From Acanthosoma haemorrhoidale (taxonomy: Eukaryota; Arthropoda; Insecta; Hemiptera; Acanthosomatidae), in assembly GCA_930367205.1 (NCBI GenBank), contig OV884014.1, positions 117,249,768 through 117,313,767 of the forward strand: 64,000 nucleotides of DNA, written 5' to 3'. The notes beneath the pieces were generated by a model. The model searched no databases. It saw only the letters and a program-made list of their open reading frames with translations, and had not been told where the DNA came from. Position 1 is the first letter of the stretch; each line of letters begins with the position of its first letter. Both the position numbers and the translations under genes were made by a program. Positions 1 to 13,911 of this stretch are shown here, piece by piece.

Positions 1-3000
1 GTATAATGTATCATTAGCACTCATTGTTTCACGTGATACGATCGTATGATTAAAGTTATGAGTGAAGATAACATCAAATGATGTCGAATATGATTGTATA
101 ATGTATCATTAGCACTCATTGTTTCACGTGATACGATCGTATGATTAAAGTTACAGGTGAATATAATATCAATTGATGTCGTATATGATAGCTGACCATA
201 TCATTAGCACTTATTGTATCATGTGATGTGATCGTATGATTAAAGTTACAAGTGAATATAACATGAAATAATGTCGATTATAATAGTATAGCACATCATT
301 GGCACTCATTATATCACGTGATACGATCGTATGATTAAGGTTACGAGTGAATAAACTATTAAATGATGTCGAATATGATAGTGTACCGCATCATTGGCAC
401 TCATTGTTTCACGTGATACGATCGTATGATTAAAGTTACAGGTGAATATAACATCAAATGATGTTGATTATGATAGTGTACTGCATCATTGGCACTCATT
501 ATATCACTTGATACGATCGTATGATTGAAGTTACGAGTGAATATAACATCAAATGATGTCGAATAGGATTGTATAATGTATCATTAGCACTCATTGTTTC
601 ACGTGATACGATCGTATGATTAAAGTTACGATTGGAGTTACTAATAAATGATGTTGAATATAATAGTGCACCATATCATTAGCATTTATTGTATCATGTG
701 ATACTATCGTATGATTGAAGTCACGAGTGAATATAACATCAAATAATGCTAAATAAGATTGTATAGTGTAGCATTGACACTCATTGTATCACGAGATACG
801 ATCGTATGATTAAAGTCACGAGTGAATATAACATCAAATGATGTCGATTATGATAGTATAGCACATCATTGGCACTCATTATATCACGTGATACGATCGT
901 ATGATTAAGGTTAAGAGTGAATAAACTATTAAATGATGTCGAATATGATAGTGTACCGCATCATTGGCACTCATTGTTTCACGTGATACGATCGTATGAT
1001 TAAAGTTACAGGTGAATATTACATCAAATGATGTCGATTATGATAGTGTACCGCATCATTGGCACTCATTATATTACGTGATACGATCGTATGATGAAAG
1101 TTACGAGTGAATATAACATCAAATGATGTCGAATAGGATTGTATAATGTATCATTAGCACTCATCGTTTCACGTGATACGATCGTATGATTAAAGTTACG
1201 ATTGGAGATACTAATAAATGATGTTGAATATAATAGTGCACCATATCATTAGCACTTATTGTATCATGTGATGCGATCGTATGATTAAAGTTACAAGTGA
1301 ATATAACATCAAATGATGTCGATTATAATAGTGTACCGCATCATTGGCACTCATTATATCACGTAATACTATCGTATGATTGAAGTCACGAGTGAATATA
1401 ACATCAAATAATGCTAAATATGATTGTATAGTGTAGCATTGACACTCATTGTATCACGAGATACGATCGTATGATTAAAGTCACGAGTGAATATAACATG
1501 AAATAATGTCGATTATAATAGTATAGCACATCATTGGCACTCATCATATCACGTGATACGATCGTATGATTAAGGTTACGAGTGAATAAACTATTAAATG
1601 ATGTCGAATATGATAGTGTACTGCATCATTGGCACTCATTATATCACTTGATACGATCGTATGATTGAAGTCACGAGTGAATATATCATCAAATGATGTT
1701 GAATATGATAGTGTTGCGTATCATAAGCACTCATTGTATCACGTGATACGATCGTATGATGAAAGTTACGAGTGAATATAACATCAAATGATGTCGAATA
1801 GGATTGTATAGTATATCATTAGCACTTATTGTTTCACGTGATACGATCGTATGATTAAAGTTACGATTGGAGATACTAATAAATGATGTTGAATATAATA
1901 GTGCACCATATCATTAGCACTTATTGTATCATGTGATGCGATCGTATGATTAAAGTTACAAGTGAATATAACATCAAATGATGTCGATTATAATAGTGTA
2001 CCACATCATTGGCACTCATTATATCACGTGATACGATCGTATCATTGAAGTCACGAGTGAATATAATATCAAATGATGTCGATTATAATAGTGTACCGTA
2101 TCATTAGCACTCATTGTTTCACGTGATACTATCGTATGATTGAAGTCACGAGTGAATATAACATCAAATAATGCTAAATATGATTGTATAGTGTAGCATT
2201 GACACTCATTGTATCACGAGATACGATCGTATGATTAAAGTCACGAGTGAATATAACATCAAATGAAGTTGAATATGATTGTATAATGTATCATTAGCAC
2301 TCATTGTATCACGTGATACGATCGTATGATGAAAGTTACGAGTGAATATAACATCAAATGATGTCGAATAGGATTGTATAGTATATCATTAGCACTTATT
2401 GTTTCACGTGATACGATCGTATGATTAAAGTTACGATTGGAGATACTAATAAATGATGTTGAATATAATAGTGCACCATATCATTGGCACTCATTATATT
2501 ACGTGATACTATCGTATGATTGAAGTCACGAGTGAATATAACATCAGATGATGTCGATTATGATAGTGTACCGCATCATTAGCACTCATTGTTTCACGTG
2601 ATACGATCGTATGATTAAAGTTACGAGTAAATATAACATCAAATGATGTCGAATATGATAATGTACCGTATCATTAGCACTCATATCATTACATTATACG
2701 ATCGTATGATGAAAGTTACGAGTGAATATAACATCAAATGATGTTGAATATGATTGTATAATGTATCATTAGCACTCATTGTTTCACGTGATACGATCGT
2801 ATGATTAAAGTTATGAGTGAAGATAACATCAAATGATGTTGAATATGATTGTATAATGTATCATTAGCACTCATTGTTTCACGTGATACGATCGTATGAT
2901 GAAAGTTACAGGTGAATATAATATCAATTGATGTCGTATATGATAGCGCACCATATCATTAGCACTTATTATATCATGTGATGTGATCGTATGATTAAAG

Positions 3001-3349
3001 TTACAAGTGAATATAACATGAAATAATGTCGATTATAATAGTATAGCACATCATTGGCACTCATTATATCACGTGATACGATCGTATGATTAAGGTTACG
3101 AGTGAATAAACTATTAAATGATGTCGAATATGATAGTGTACCGCATCATTGGCACTCATTGTTTCACGTGATACGATCGTATGATTAAAGTTACAGGTGA
3201 ATATAACATCAAATGATGTCGATTATGATAGTGTACTGCATCATTGGCACTCATTATATCACTTGATACGATCGTATGATTGAGGTCACGAGTGAATATA
3301 TCATCAAATGATGTTGAATATGATAGTGTTGCGTATCATAAGCACTCAT

Positions 3350-5818
3350 TGTATCACGTGATACGATCGTATGATGAAAGGTACGAGTGAATATAACATC
3401 AAATGATGTCGAATAGGATTGTATAGTATATCATTACCACTTATTGTTTCACGTGATACGATCGTATGATTAAAGTTACGATTGGAGATACTAATAAATG
3501 ATGTTGAATATAATAGTGCACCATATCATTAGCACTTATTGTATCATGTGATGCGATCGTATGATTAAAGTTATAAGTGAATATAACATCAAATGATGTC
3601 GATTATAATAGTGTACCGCATCATTGGCACTCATTATATTACGTGATACTATCGTATGATTGAAGTCACGAGTGAATATAACATCAAATGATGTTGAATA
3701 TGATTGTATAATGTATCATTAGCACTCATTGTTTCACGTGATACGATCGTATGATTAAAGTTACAGGTGAATATAACATCAAATGATGTCGATTATGATA
3801 GTGTACCGCATCATTAGCACTCATTGTTTCACGTGATACGATCGTATGATTAAAGTTACGAGTAAATATAACATCAAATGATGTCGAATATGATAATGTA
3901 CCGTATCATTAGCACTCATATCATTACATGATACGATCGTATGATGAAAGTTACGAGTGAATATAACATCAAATGATGTTGAATATGATTGTATAATGTA
4001 TCATTAGCACTCATTGTTTCACGTGATACGATCGTATGATTAAAGTTATGAGTGAAGATAACATCAAATGATGTTGAATATGATTGTATAATGTATCATT
4101 AGCACTCATTGTTTCACGTGATACGATCGTATGATGAAAGTTACAGGTGAATATAATATCAATTGATGTCGTATATGATAGCGCACCATATCATTAGCAC
4201 TTATTATATCATGTGATGTGATCGTATGATTAAAGTTACAAGTGAATATAACATGAAATAATGTCGATTATAATAGTATAGCACATCATTGGCACTCATT
4301 ATATCACGTGATACGATCGTATGATTAAGGTTACGAGTGAATAAACTATTAAATGATGTCGAATATGATAGTGTACCGCATCATTGGCACTCATTGTTTC
4401 ACGTGATACGATCGTATGATTAAAGTTACAGGTGAATATAACATCAAATGATGTCGATTATGATAGTGTACTGCATCATTGGCACTCATTATATCACTTG
4501 ATACGATCGTATGATTGAGGTCACGAGTGAATATATCATCAAATGATGTTGAATATGATAGTGTTGCGTATCATAAGCACTCATTGTATCACGTGATACG
4601 ATCGTATGATGAAAGTTACGAGTGAATATAACATCAAATGATGTCGAATAGGATTGTATAGTATATCATTACCACTTATTGTTACACGTGATACGATCGT
4701 ATGATTAAAGTTACGATTGGAGATACTAATAAATGATGTTGAATATAATAGTGCACCATATCATTAGCACTTATTGTATCATGTGATGCGATCGTATGAT
4801 TAAAGTTAAAAGTGAATATAACATCAAATGATGTCGATTATAATAGTGTACCACATCATTGGCACTCATTATATCACGTGATACGATCGTATGATTGAAG
4901 TCACGAGTGAATATAATATCAAATGATGTCAATAATGATAGTGTTGCGTATCATAAGCACTCATTGTTTCACGTGATACGATCATATGATTAAAGTTACG
5001 ATTGGAGATACTAATAAATGATGTTGAATATAATAGTGCACCATATCATTAGCACTCATTGTTTCACGTGATAAGATCGTATGATTAAAGTTACAGGTGA
5101 ATATAATATCAAATGATGTCGATTATAATAGTGTACCGCATCATTGGCACTCATTATATCACGTGATACTATCGTATGATTGAAGTCACGAGTGAATATA
5201 ACATCAAATAATGTTAAATATGATTGTATAGTGTAGCATTGACACTCATTGTATTACGAGATACGATCGTATGATTGAAGTCACGAGTGAATATAACATC
5301 AAATGATGTTGAATATGATTGTATAATGTATCATTAGCACTCATTGTTTCACGTGATACGATGGTATGATTAAAGTTACAGGTGAATATAACATCAAATG
5401 ATGTCGATTATGATAGTGTACCGCATCATTGGCACTCATTATATGACGTGATACTATCGTATGATTGAAGTCACGAGTGAATATAACATCAAATGATGCT
5501 AAATATGATTGTATAGTGTATCATTAGCACTCATGTTTTCACGTGATACGATCGTATGATTAAAGTTACGAATAAATATAACATTATTGATGTCGAATAT
5601 GATAATGTACCGTATCATTAACACTCATATCATTACATGATACGATCGTATGATGAAAGTTACGAGTGAATATAACATCAAATGATGTTGAATATGATTG
5701 TATAATGTATCATTAGCACTCATTGTTTCACGTGATACGATCGTATGATTAAAGTTATAAGTGAAGATAACATCAAATGATGTCGAATATGATTGTATAA
5801 TGTATCATTAGCACTCAT
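3350..5818. repeat. Segmental duplication inside A1, copy 1 (about 2,469 bp)
   Basis: The unit is 26 monomers less 1 bp. The rare variant GATGAAAGGTACGAG at about 3373 recurs at about 5842, and the TCATATCATTACATG marker at 3916 recurs at 6385; both are exactly 2,469 bp apart. The 1 bp missing from 26 x 95 comes from a shortened monomer reading ACATTATTGATG near 5580. Ends are estimated to within about 50 bp because all monomers are alike. An overlapping 13-monomer (1,235-bp) periodicity also exists: 2681 to 3916, with the flanking monomers matching. Confidence 0.85.
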
Positions 5819-8287
5819 TGTTTCACGTGATACGATCGTATGATGAAAGGTACGAGTGAATATAACATCAAATGATGTCGAATAGGATTGTATAGTATAT
5901 CATTACCACTTATTGTTTCACGTGATACGATCGTATGATTAAAGTTACGATTGGAGATACTAATAAATGATGTTGAATATAATAGTGCACCATATCATTA
6001 GCACTTATTGTATCATGTGATGCGATCGTATGATTAAAGTTATAAGTGAATATAACATCAAATGATGTCGATTATAATAGTGTACCGCATCATTGGCACT
6101 CATTATATTACGTGATACTATCGTATGATTGAAGTCACGAGTGAATATAACATCAAATGATGTTGAATATGATTGTATAATGTATCATTAGCACTCATTG
6201 TTTCACGTGATACGATCGTATGATTAAAGTTACAGGTGAATATAACATCAAATGATGTCGATTATGATAGTGTACCGCATCATTAGCACTCATTGTTTCA
6301 CGTGATACGATCGTATGATTAAAGTTACGAGTAAATATAACATCAAATGATGTCGAATATGATAATGTACCGTATCATTAGCACTCATATCATTACATGA
6401 TACGATCGTATGATGAAAGTTACGAGTGAATATAACATCAAATGATGTTGAATATGATTGTATAATGTATCATTAGCACTCATTGTTTCACGTGATACGA
6501 TCGTATGATTAAAGTTATGAGTGAAGATAACATCAAATGATGTTGAATATGATTGTATAATGTATCATTAGCACTCATTGTTTCACGTGATACGATCGTA
6601 TGATGAAAGTTACAGGTGAATATAATATCAATTGATGTCGTATATGATAGCGCACCATATCATTAGCACTTATTATATCATGTGATGTGATCGTATGATT
6701 AAAGTTACAAGTGAATATAACATGAAATAATGTCGATTATAATAGTATAGCACATCATTGGCACTCATTATATCACGTGATACGATCGTATGATTAAGGT
6801 TACGAGTGAATAAACTATTAAATGATGTCGAATATGATAGTGTACCGCATCATTGGCACTCATTGTTTCACGTGATACGATCGTATGATTAAAGTTACAG
6901 GTGAATATAACATCAAATGATGTCGATTATGATAGTGTACTGCATCATTGGCACTCATTATATCACGTGATACGATCGTATGATTTAGGTCACGAGTGAA
7001 TATATCATCAAATGATGTTGAATATGATAGTGTTGCGTATCATAAGCACTCATTGTATCACGTGATACGATCGTATGATGAAAGTTACGAGTGAATATAA
7101 CATCAAATGATGTCGAATAGGATTGTATAGTATATCATTAGCACTTATTGTTTCACGTGATACGATCGTATGATTAAAGTTACGATTGGAGATACTAATA
7201 AATGATGTTGAATATAATAGTGCACCATATCATTAGCACTTATTGTATCATGTGATGCGATCGTATGATTAAAGTTACAAGTGAATATAACATCAAATGA
7301 TGTCGATTATAATAGTGTACCACATCATTGGCACTCATTATATCACGTGATACGATCGTATGATTGAAGTCACGAGTGAATATAATATCAAATGATGTCA
7401 ATAATGATAGTGTTGCGTATCATAAGCACTCATTGTTTCACGTGATACGATCGTATGATTAAAGTTACGATTGGAGATACTAATAAATGATGTTGAATAT
7501 AATAGTGCACCATATCATTAGCACTCATTGTTTCACGTGATACGATCGTATGATTAAAGTTACAGGTGAATATAATATCAAATGATGTCGATTATAATAG
7601 TGTACCGCATCATTGGCACTCATTATATCACGTGATACTATCGTATGATTGAAGTCACGAGTGAATATAACATCAAATAATGTTAAATATGATTGTATAG
7701 TGTAGCATTGACACTCATTGTATTACGAGATACGATCGTATGATTGAAGTCACGAGTGAATATAACATCAAATGATGTTGAATATGATTGTATAATGTAT
7801 CATTAGCACTCATTGTTTCACGTGATACGATGGTATGATTAAAGTTACAGGTGAATATAACATCAAATGATGTCGATTATGATAGTGTACCGCATCATTG
7901 GCACTCATTATATGACGTGATACTATCGTATGATTGAAGTCACGAGTGAATATAACATCAAATGATGCTAAATATGATTGTATAGTGTATCATTAGCACT
8001 CATGTTTTCACGTGATACGATCGTATGATTAAAGTTACGAATAAATATAACATTATTGATGTCGAATATGATAATGTACCGTATCATTAACACTCATATC
8101 ATTACATGATACGATCGTATGATGAAAGTTACGAGTGAATATAACATCAAATGATGTTGAATATGATTGTATAATGTATCATTAGCACTCATTGTTTCAC
8201 GTGATACGATCGTATGATTAAAGTTATAAGTGAAGATAACATCAAATGATGTCGAATATGATTGTATAATGTATCATTAGCACTCAT
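5819..8287. repeat. Segmental duplication inside A1, copy 2 (about 2,469 bp)
   Basis: This is the second copy of the 26-monomer unit directly upstream and carries the same shortened ACATTATTGATG monomer (near 8050). Differences seen from copy 1 are few single bases. Copy 1 has TGTTACACGTG near 4681 where copy 2 has TGTTTCACGTG near 7150. Copy 1 has CACTTGATACG near 4495 where copy 2 has CACGTGATACG near 6964. Such high identity points to a recent unequal exchange. Confidence 0.85.
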
Positions 8288-11200
8288 TGTTTCACGTGAT
8301 ACGATCGTATGATTAAAGTTACGAGTAAATATAACATCAAATGATGTCGAATATGATAATGTACCGTATCATTAGCACTCATATCATTACATGATACGAT
8401 CGTATGATGAAAGTTACGAGTGAATATAACATCAAATGATGTTGAATATGATTGTATAATGTATCATTAGCACTCATTGTTTCACGTGATACGATCGTAT
8501 GATGAAAGTTACAGGTGAATATAATATCAATTGATGTCGTATATGATAGCGGACCATATCATTAGCACTTATTGTATCATGTGATGTGATCGTATGATTA
8601 AAGTTACAAGTGAATATAACATGAAATAATGTCGATTATAATAGTATAGCACATCATTGGCACTCATTATATCACGTGATACGATCGTATGATTAAGGTT
8701 ACGAGTGAATAAACTATTAAATGATGTCGAATATGATAGTGTACCGCATCATTGGCACTCATTGTTTCACGTGATACGATCGTATGATTAAAGTTACAGG
8801 TGAATATAACATCAAATGATGTCGATTATGATAGTGTACTGCATCATTGGCACTCATTATATCACTTGATACGATCGTATGATTGAAGTCACGAGTGAAT
8901 ATATCATCAAATGATGTTGAATATGATTGTATAATGTGTCATTGGCACACATTTTATCACGTGATACGATCGTATGATGAAAGTTACGAGTGAATATAAC
9001 ATCAAATGATGTCGAATAGGATTGTATAATGTATCATTAGCACTCATTGTTTCACGTGATACGATCGTATGATTAAAGTTACGATTGGAGATACTAATAA
9101 ATGATGTTGAATATAATAGTGCACCATATCATTAGCATTTATTGTATCATGTGATACTATCGTATGATTGAAGTCACGAGTGAATATAACATCAAATAAT
9201 TCTAAATAAGATTGTATAGTGTAGCATTGACACTCATTGTATCACGAGATACGATCGTATGATTAAAGTCACGAGTGAATATAACATCAAATGATGTCGA
9301 TTATGATAGTATAGCACATCATTGGCACTCATTATATCACGTGATACGATCGTATGATTAAGGTTAAGAGTGAATAAACTATTAAATGATGTCGAATATG
9401 ATAGTGTACCGCATCATTGGAACTCATTGTTTCACGTGATACGATCGTATGATTAAAGTTACAGGTGAATATTACATCAAATGATGTCGATTATGATAGT
9501 GTACCGCATCATTGGCACTCATTATATTACGTGATACGATCGTATGATGAAAGTTACGAGTGAATATAACATCAAATGATGTCGAATAGGATTGTATAAT
9601 GTATCATTAGCACTCATTGTTTCACGTGATACGATCGTATGATTAAAGTTACGATTGGAGATACTAATAAATGATGTTGAATATAATAGTGCACCATATC
9701 ATTAGCACTTATTGTATCATGTGATGCGATCGTATGATTAAAGTTACAAGTGAATATAACATCAAATGATGTCGATTATAATAGTGTACCGCATCATTGG
9801 CACTCATTATATCACGTAATACTATCGTATGATTGAAGTCACGAGTGAATATAACATCAAATAATGCTAAATATGATTGTATAGTGTAGCATTGACACTC
9901 ATTGTATCACGAGATACGATCGTATGATTAAAGTCACGAGTGAATATAACATGAAATAATGTCGATTATAATAGTATAGCACATCATTGGCACTCATCAT
10001 ATCACGTGATACGATCGTATGATTAAGGTTACGAGTGAATAAACTATTAAATGATGTCGAATATGATAGTGTACTGCATCATTGGCACTCATTATATCAC
10101 TTGATACGATCGTATGATTGAAGTCACGAGTGAATATATCATCAAATGATGTTGAATATGATAGTGTTGCGTATCATAAGCACTCATTGTATCACGTGAT
10201 ACGATCGTATGATGAAAGTTACGAGTGAATATAACATCAAATGATGTCAAATAGGATTGTATAGTATATCATTAGCACTTATTGTTTCACGTGATACGAT
10301 CGTATGATTAAAGTTACGATTGGAGATACTAATAAATGATGTTGAATATAATAGTGCACCATATCATTAGCACTTATTGTATCATGTGATGCGATCGTAT
10401 GATTAAAGTTACAAGTGAATATAACATCAAATGATGTCGATTATAATAGTGTACCACATCATTGGCACTCATTATATCACGTGATACGATCGTATGATTG
10501 AAGTCACGAGTGAATATAATATCAAATGATGTCAATTATGATAGTGTTGCGTATCATTAGCACTCATTGTTTCACGTGATACGATAGTATGATTAAAGTT
10601 ACGATTGGAGATACTAATAAATGATGTTGAATATAATAGTGCACCATATCATTAGCACTTATTGTATCATGTGATGCGATCGTATGATTAAAGTTACAAG
10701 TGAATATAACATCAAATGATGTCGATTATAATAGTGTACCGCATCATTGGCACTCATTATATCACGTGATACTATCGTATGATTGAAGTCACGAGTGAAT
10801 ATAACATCAAATAATGCTAAATATGATTGTATAGTGTAGCATTGACACTCATTGTATCACGAGATACGATCGTATGATTAAAGTCACGAGTGAATATAAC
10901 ATCAAATGATGTCGATTATGATAGTATAGCACATCATTGGCACTCATTATATCACGTGATACGATCGTATGATTAAGGTTAAGAGTGAATAAACTATTAA
11001 ATGATGTCGAATATGATAGTGTACCGCATCATTGGCACTCATTGTTTCACGTGATACGATCGTATGATTAAAGTTACAGGTGAATATTACATCAAATGAT
11101 GTCGATTATGATAGTGTACCGCATCATTGGCACTCATTATATTACGTGATACGATCGTATGATGAAAGTTACGAGTGAATATAACATCAAATGATGTCGA

Positions 11201-12887
11201 ATAGGATTGTATAATGTATCATTAGCACTCATTGTTTCACGTGATACGATCGTATGATTAAAGTTACGATTGGAGATACTAATAAATGATGTTGAATATA
11301 ATAGTGCACCATATCATTAGCACTTATTGTATCATGTGATGCGATCGTATGATTAAAGTTACAAGTGAATATAACATCAAATGATGTCGATTATAATAGT
11401 GTACCGCATCATTGGCACTCATTATATCACGTAATACTATCGTATGATTGAAGTCACGAGTGAATATAACATCAAATATTGCTAAATATGATTGTATAGT
11501 GTAGCATTGACACTCATTGTATCACGAGATACGATCGTATGATTAAAGTCACGAGTGAATATAACATGAAATAATGTCGATTATAATAGTATAGCACATC
11601 ATTGGCACTCATCATATCACGTGATACGATCGTATGATTAAGGTTACGAGTGAATAAACTATTAAATGATGTCGAATATGATAGTGTACTGCATCATTGG
11701 CACTCATTATATCACTTGATACGATCGTATGATTGAAGTCACGAGTGAATATATCATCAAATGATGTTGAATATGATAGTGTTGCGTATCATAAGCACTC
11801 ATTGTATCACGTGATACGATCGTATGATGAAAGTTACGAGTGAATATAACATCAAATGATGTCGAATAGGATTGTATAGTATATCATTAGCACTTATGGT
11901 TTCACGTGATACGATCGTATGATTAAAGTTACGATTGGAGATACTAATAAATGATGTTGAATATAATAGTGCACCATATCATTAGCACTTATTGTATCAT
12001 GTGATGCGATCGTATGATTAAAGTTACAAGTGAATATAACATCAAATGATGTCGATTATAATAGTGTACCGCATCATTGGCACTCATTATATCACGTGAT
12101 ACTATCGTATGATTGAAGTCACGAGTGAATATAACATCAAATAATGCTAAATATGATTGTATAGTGTAGCATTGACACTCATTGTATCACGAGATACGAT
12201 CGTATGATTAAAGTCACGAGTGAATATAACATCAAATGATGTTGAATATGATTGTATAATGTATCATTAGCACTCATAGTTTCACGTGATACGATCGTAT
12301 GATTAAAGTTACGAGTGAATATAACATCAAATGATGTTGAATATGATTGTATAATGTATCATTAGCACTCATAGTTTCACGTGATACGATCGTATAATGA
12401 AAGTTACGAGTGAATATAACATCAAATGATGTCGATTATAATAGTGTACCGCATCATTGGCACTCATTATATCACGTGATACTATCGTATGATTGAAGTC
12501 ACGAGTGAATATAACATCAAATAATGCTAAATATGATTGTAAAGTGTAGCATTGACACTCATTGTATCACGAGATACGATCGTATGATTGAAGTCACGAG
12601 TGAATATAACATCAAATAATGCTAAATATGATTGTATAGTGTAGCATTGACACTCATTGTATCACGTGATACGATCTTATGATTAAAGTCACGAGTGAAT
12701 ATAACATCAAATGATGTTGAATATGATTGTATAATGTATCATTAGCACTCATTGTTTCACGTGATACGATCGTATGATTAAAGTTACGAGTGAATATACT
12801 ATTAAATGATGTCGATTATGATAGTGTACCGCATCATAGGCACTATTTGTATCACGTGATACGATCGTATGATCAAAGCTACGAGTT

Positions 12888-13891
12888 AACATAATAGGGC
12901 AGGAATTATTGTACCAGCTATGAAATACGCATTTTTGTAAAATTCTACTTTTTGACGATATTTTTCTTGTTTTGGTATGAGGAAATCATAATTGTTCAGG
13001 AGCTAACGTACCAGCTATAAAATACTCTTATATGTAAAAATTTAACTTTTTGATGACATTTTCCTTGTTTTGGTATCAGGAGAACATAATAAGGCAGGAG
13101 CTAACGTACTAGCTGAGAAATACGCATTTTTGTAAAAATTTGAGTTTTCGACGATATTTTCCTTGTTTTGGTATCAGGAGAACATAATGGGGCAGGAGCT
13201 AACGTACTAGCTATGAAATACCCATTTTTTAAAAATTTGACTTTTTGACGATATTTTCCTTGTTTTCGTATCAGGAGAACATAATAGGGCAGGAGCTGAC
13301 GTACTAGCTATGAAATACGCATTTTTTAAAAATTCGACTTTTTGACGATATTTTCCTTGTTTTCGTATCAGGAGAACATAATGGGGCAGGAGCTAACGTA
13401 CTAGCTATGAAATACCCATTTTTTAAAAATTTGACTTTTTGACGATATTTTCCTTGTTTTCGTATCAGGAGAACATAATAGGGCAGGAGCTGACGTACTA
13501 GCTATGAAATACGCATTTTTTAAAAATTCGACTTTTTGACGATATTTTCCTGGTTTTCGTATCAGGAGAACATAATAGGGCAGGAGCTAACGTACCAGCT
13601 ATGAAATACGCAATTTTTGTAAAAATTTGAGTTTTCGACGATATTTTCCTGGTTTTCATATCAGGAGAACATAATGGGACAGGAGCTAACGTACTAGCTC
13701 TAAATACGCATTTTTGTAAAAATTCGACTTTTTGACGTCATTTTTCTTGTTTTGGTATTAGGAGAACATAATGGGGCAGGTGCTAACGTACAAGCTATGA
13801 AATACGCATTTTTGTAAAAATTCAACTTTTTTAAAATGTTTTCTTTGTTTTGGTATCAGGAGAACATAAAGGGGCAAGAGCTAACGTACAA
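12888..13891. repeat. Satellite B block B1 (97-bp monomers)
   Basis: This block of about 1,004 bp holds roughly ten 97-bp monomers. Successive AACATAAT landmarks at 13181, 13278, 13375 and 13472 are each 97 bp apart. The first two monomers are divergent edge types (GGGCAGGAATTATTGTACC, then TTGTTCAGGAGC with ATAAAATACTC). The last ones are also edge types (GGACAGG, GGCAGGTGC, then a stub GGGGCAAGAGCTAACGTACAA). A two-monomer unit (about 13181-13374) is repeated at about 13375-13568. The monomer reading CTGAGAAATACG near 13105 is shared only with B2. Flanking direct repeats lie at 12859-12886 and 13896-13923. Confidence 0.96.
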
Positions 13892-13911
13892 GATCAAACG
13901 ATCGTATGATC
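13892..13911. repeat. B1/A2 junction palindrome, one mismatched pair
   Basis: The right junction of B1 reads GATCAAACGATCGTATGATC. It differs at one position from the perfect 20-bp palindrome found at most other B-to-A junctions. Confidence 0.85.

Larger units (their letters stand above)
1..12887. repeat. Satellite A block A1 (95-bp monomers, open at left edge)
   Basis: This is a head-to-tail array of about 135 monomers and continues beyond the window start. In the first monomer (1-95) the landmarks are TCACGTGA at 29-36, ATACGATCGTAT at 36-47 and ACATCAAATGATGT at 71-84. The next copy starts at 96, which sets the 95-bp period. Several subtypes are interspersed: a GATTGGAGATACTAATAAATG type, an ACAGGTGAATATAATATCAAT type, a CACGAGATACG type that has lost CACGTG, and a type reading TCATATCATTACATGATACG. 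That last marker lies at about 2681, 3916, 5625, 6385, 8094 and 8379. The gaps are 13, 18 (less 1 bp), 8, 18 (less 1 bp) and 3 monomers, so register is kept strictly. I see no gene or foreign insert. The last monomers are divergent and lead into B1. Confidence 0.97.

Noticed and set aside
1..12887. CRISPR array
   Set aside because: The repeats are contiguous 95-bp monomers with no unique spacers between short constant repeats, and no cas genes are present.
12888..13891. B blocks as transposable elements
   Set aside because: The flanking direct repeats suggest insertion, but B itself is a tandem array with no terminal inverted repeats, no long terminal repeats and no coding capacity. I therefore call it a satellite block, with mobilisation by an unknown route.
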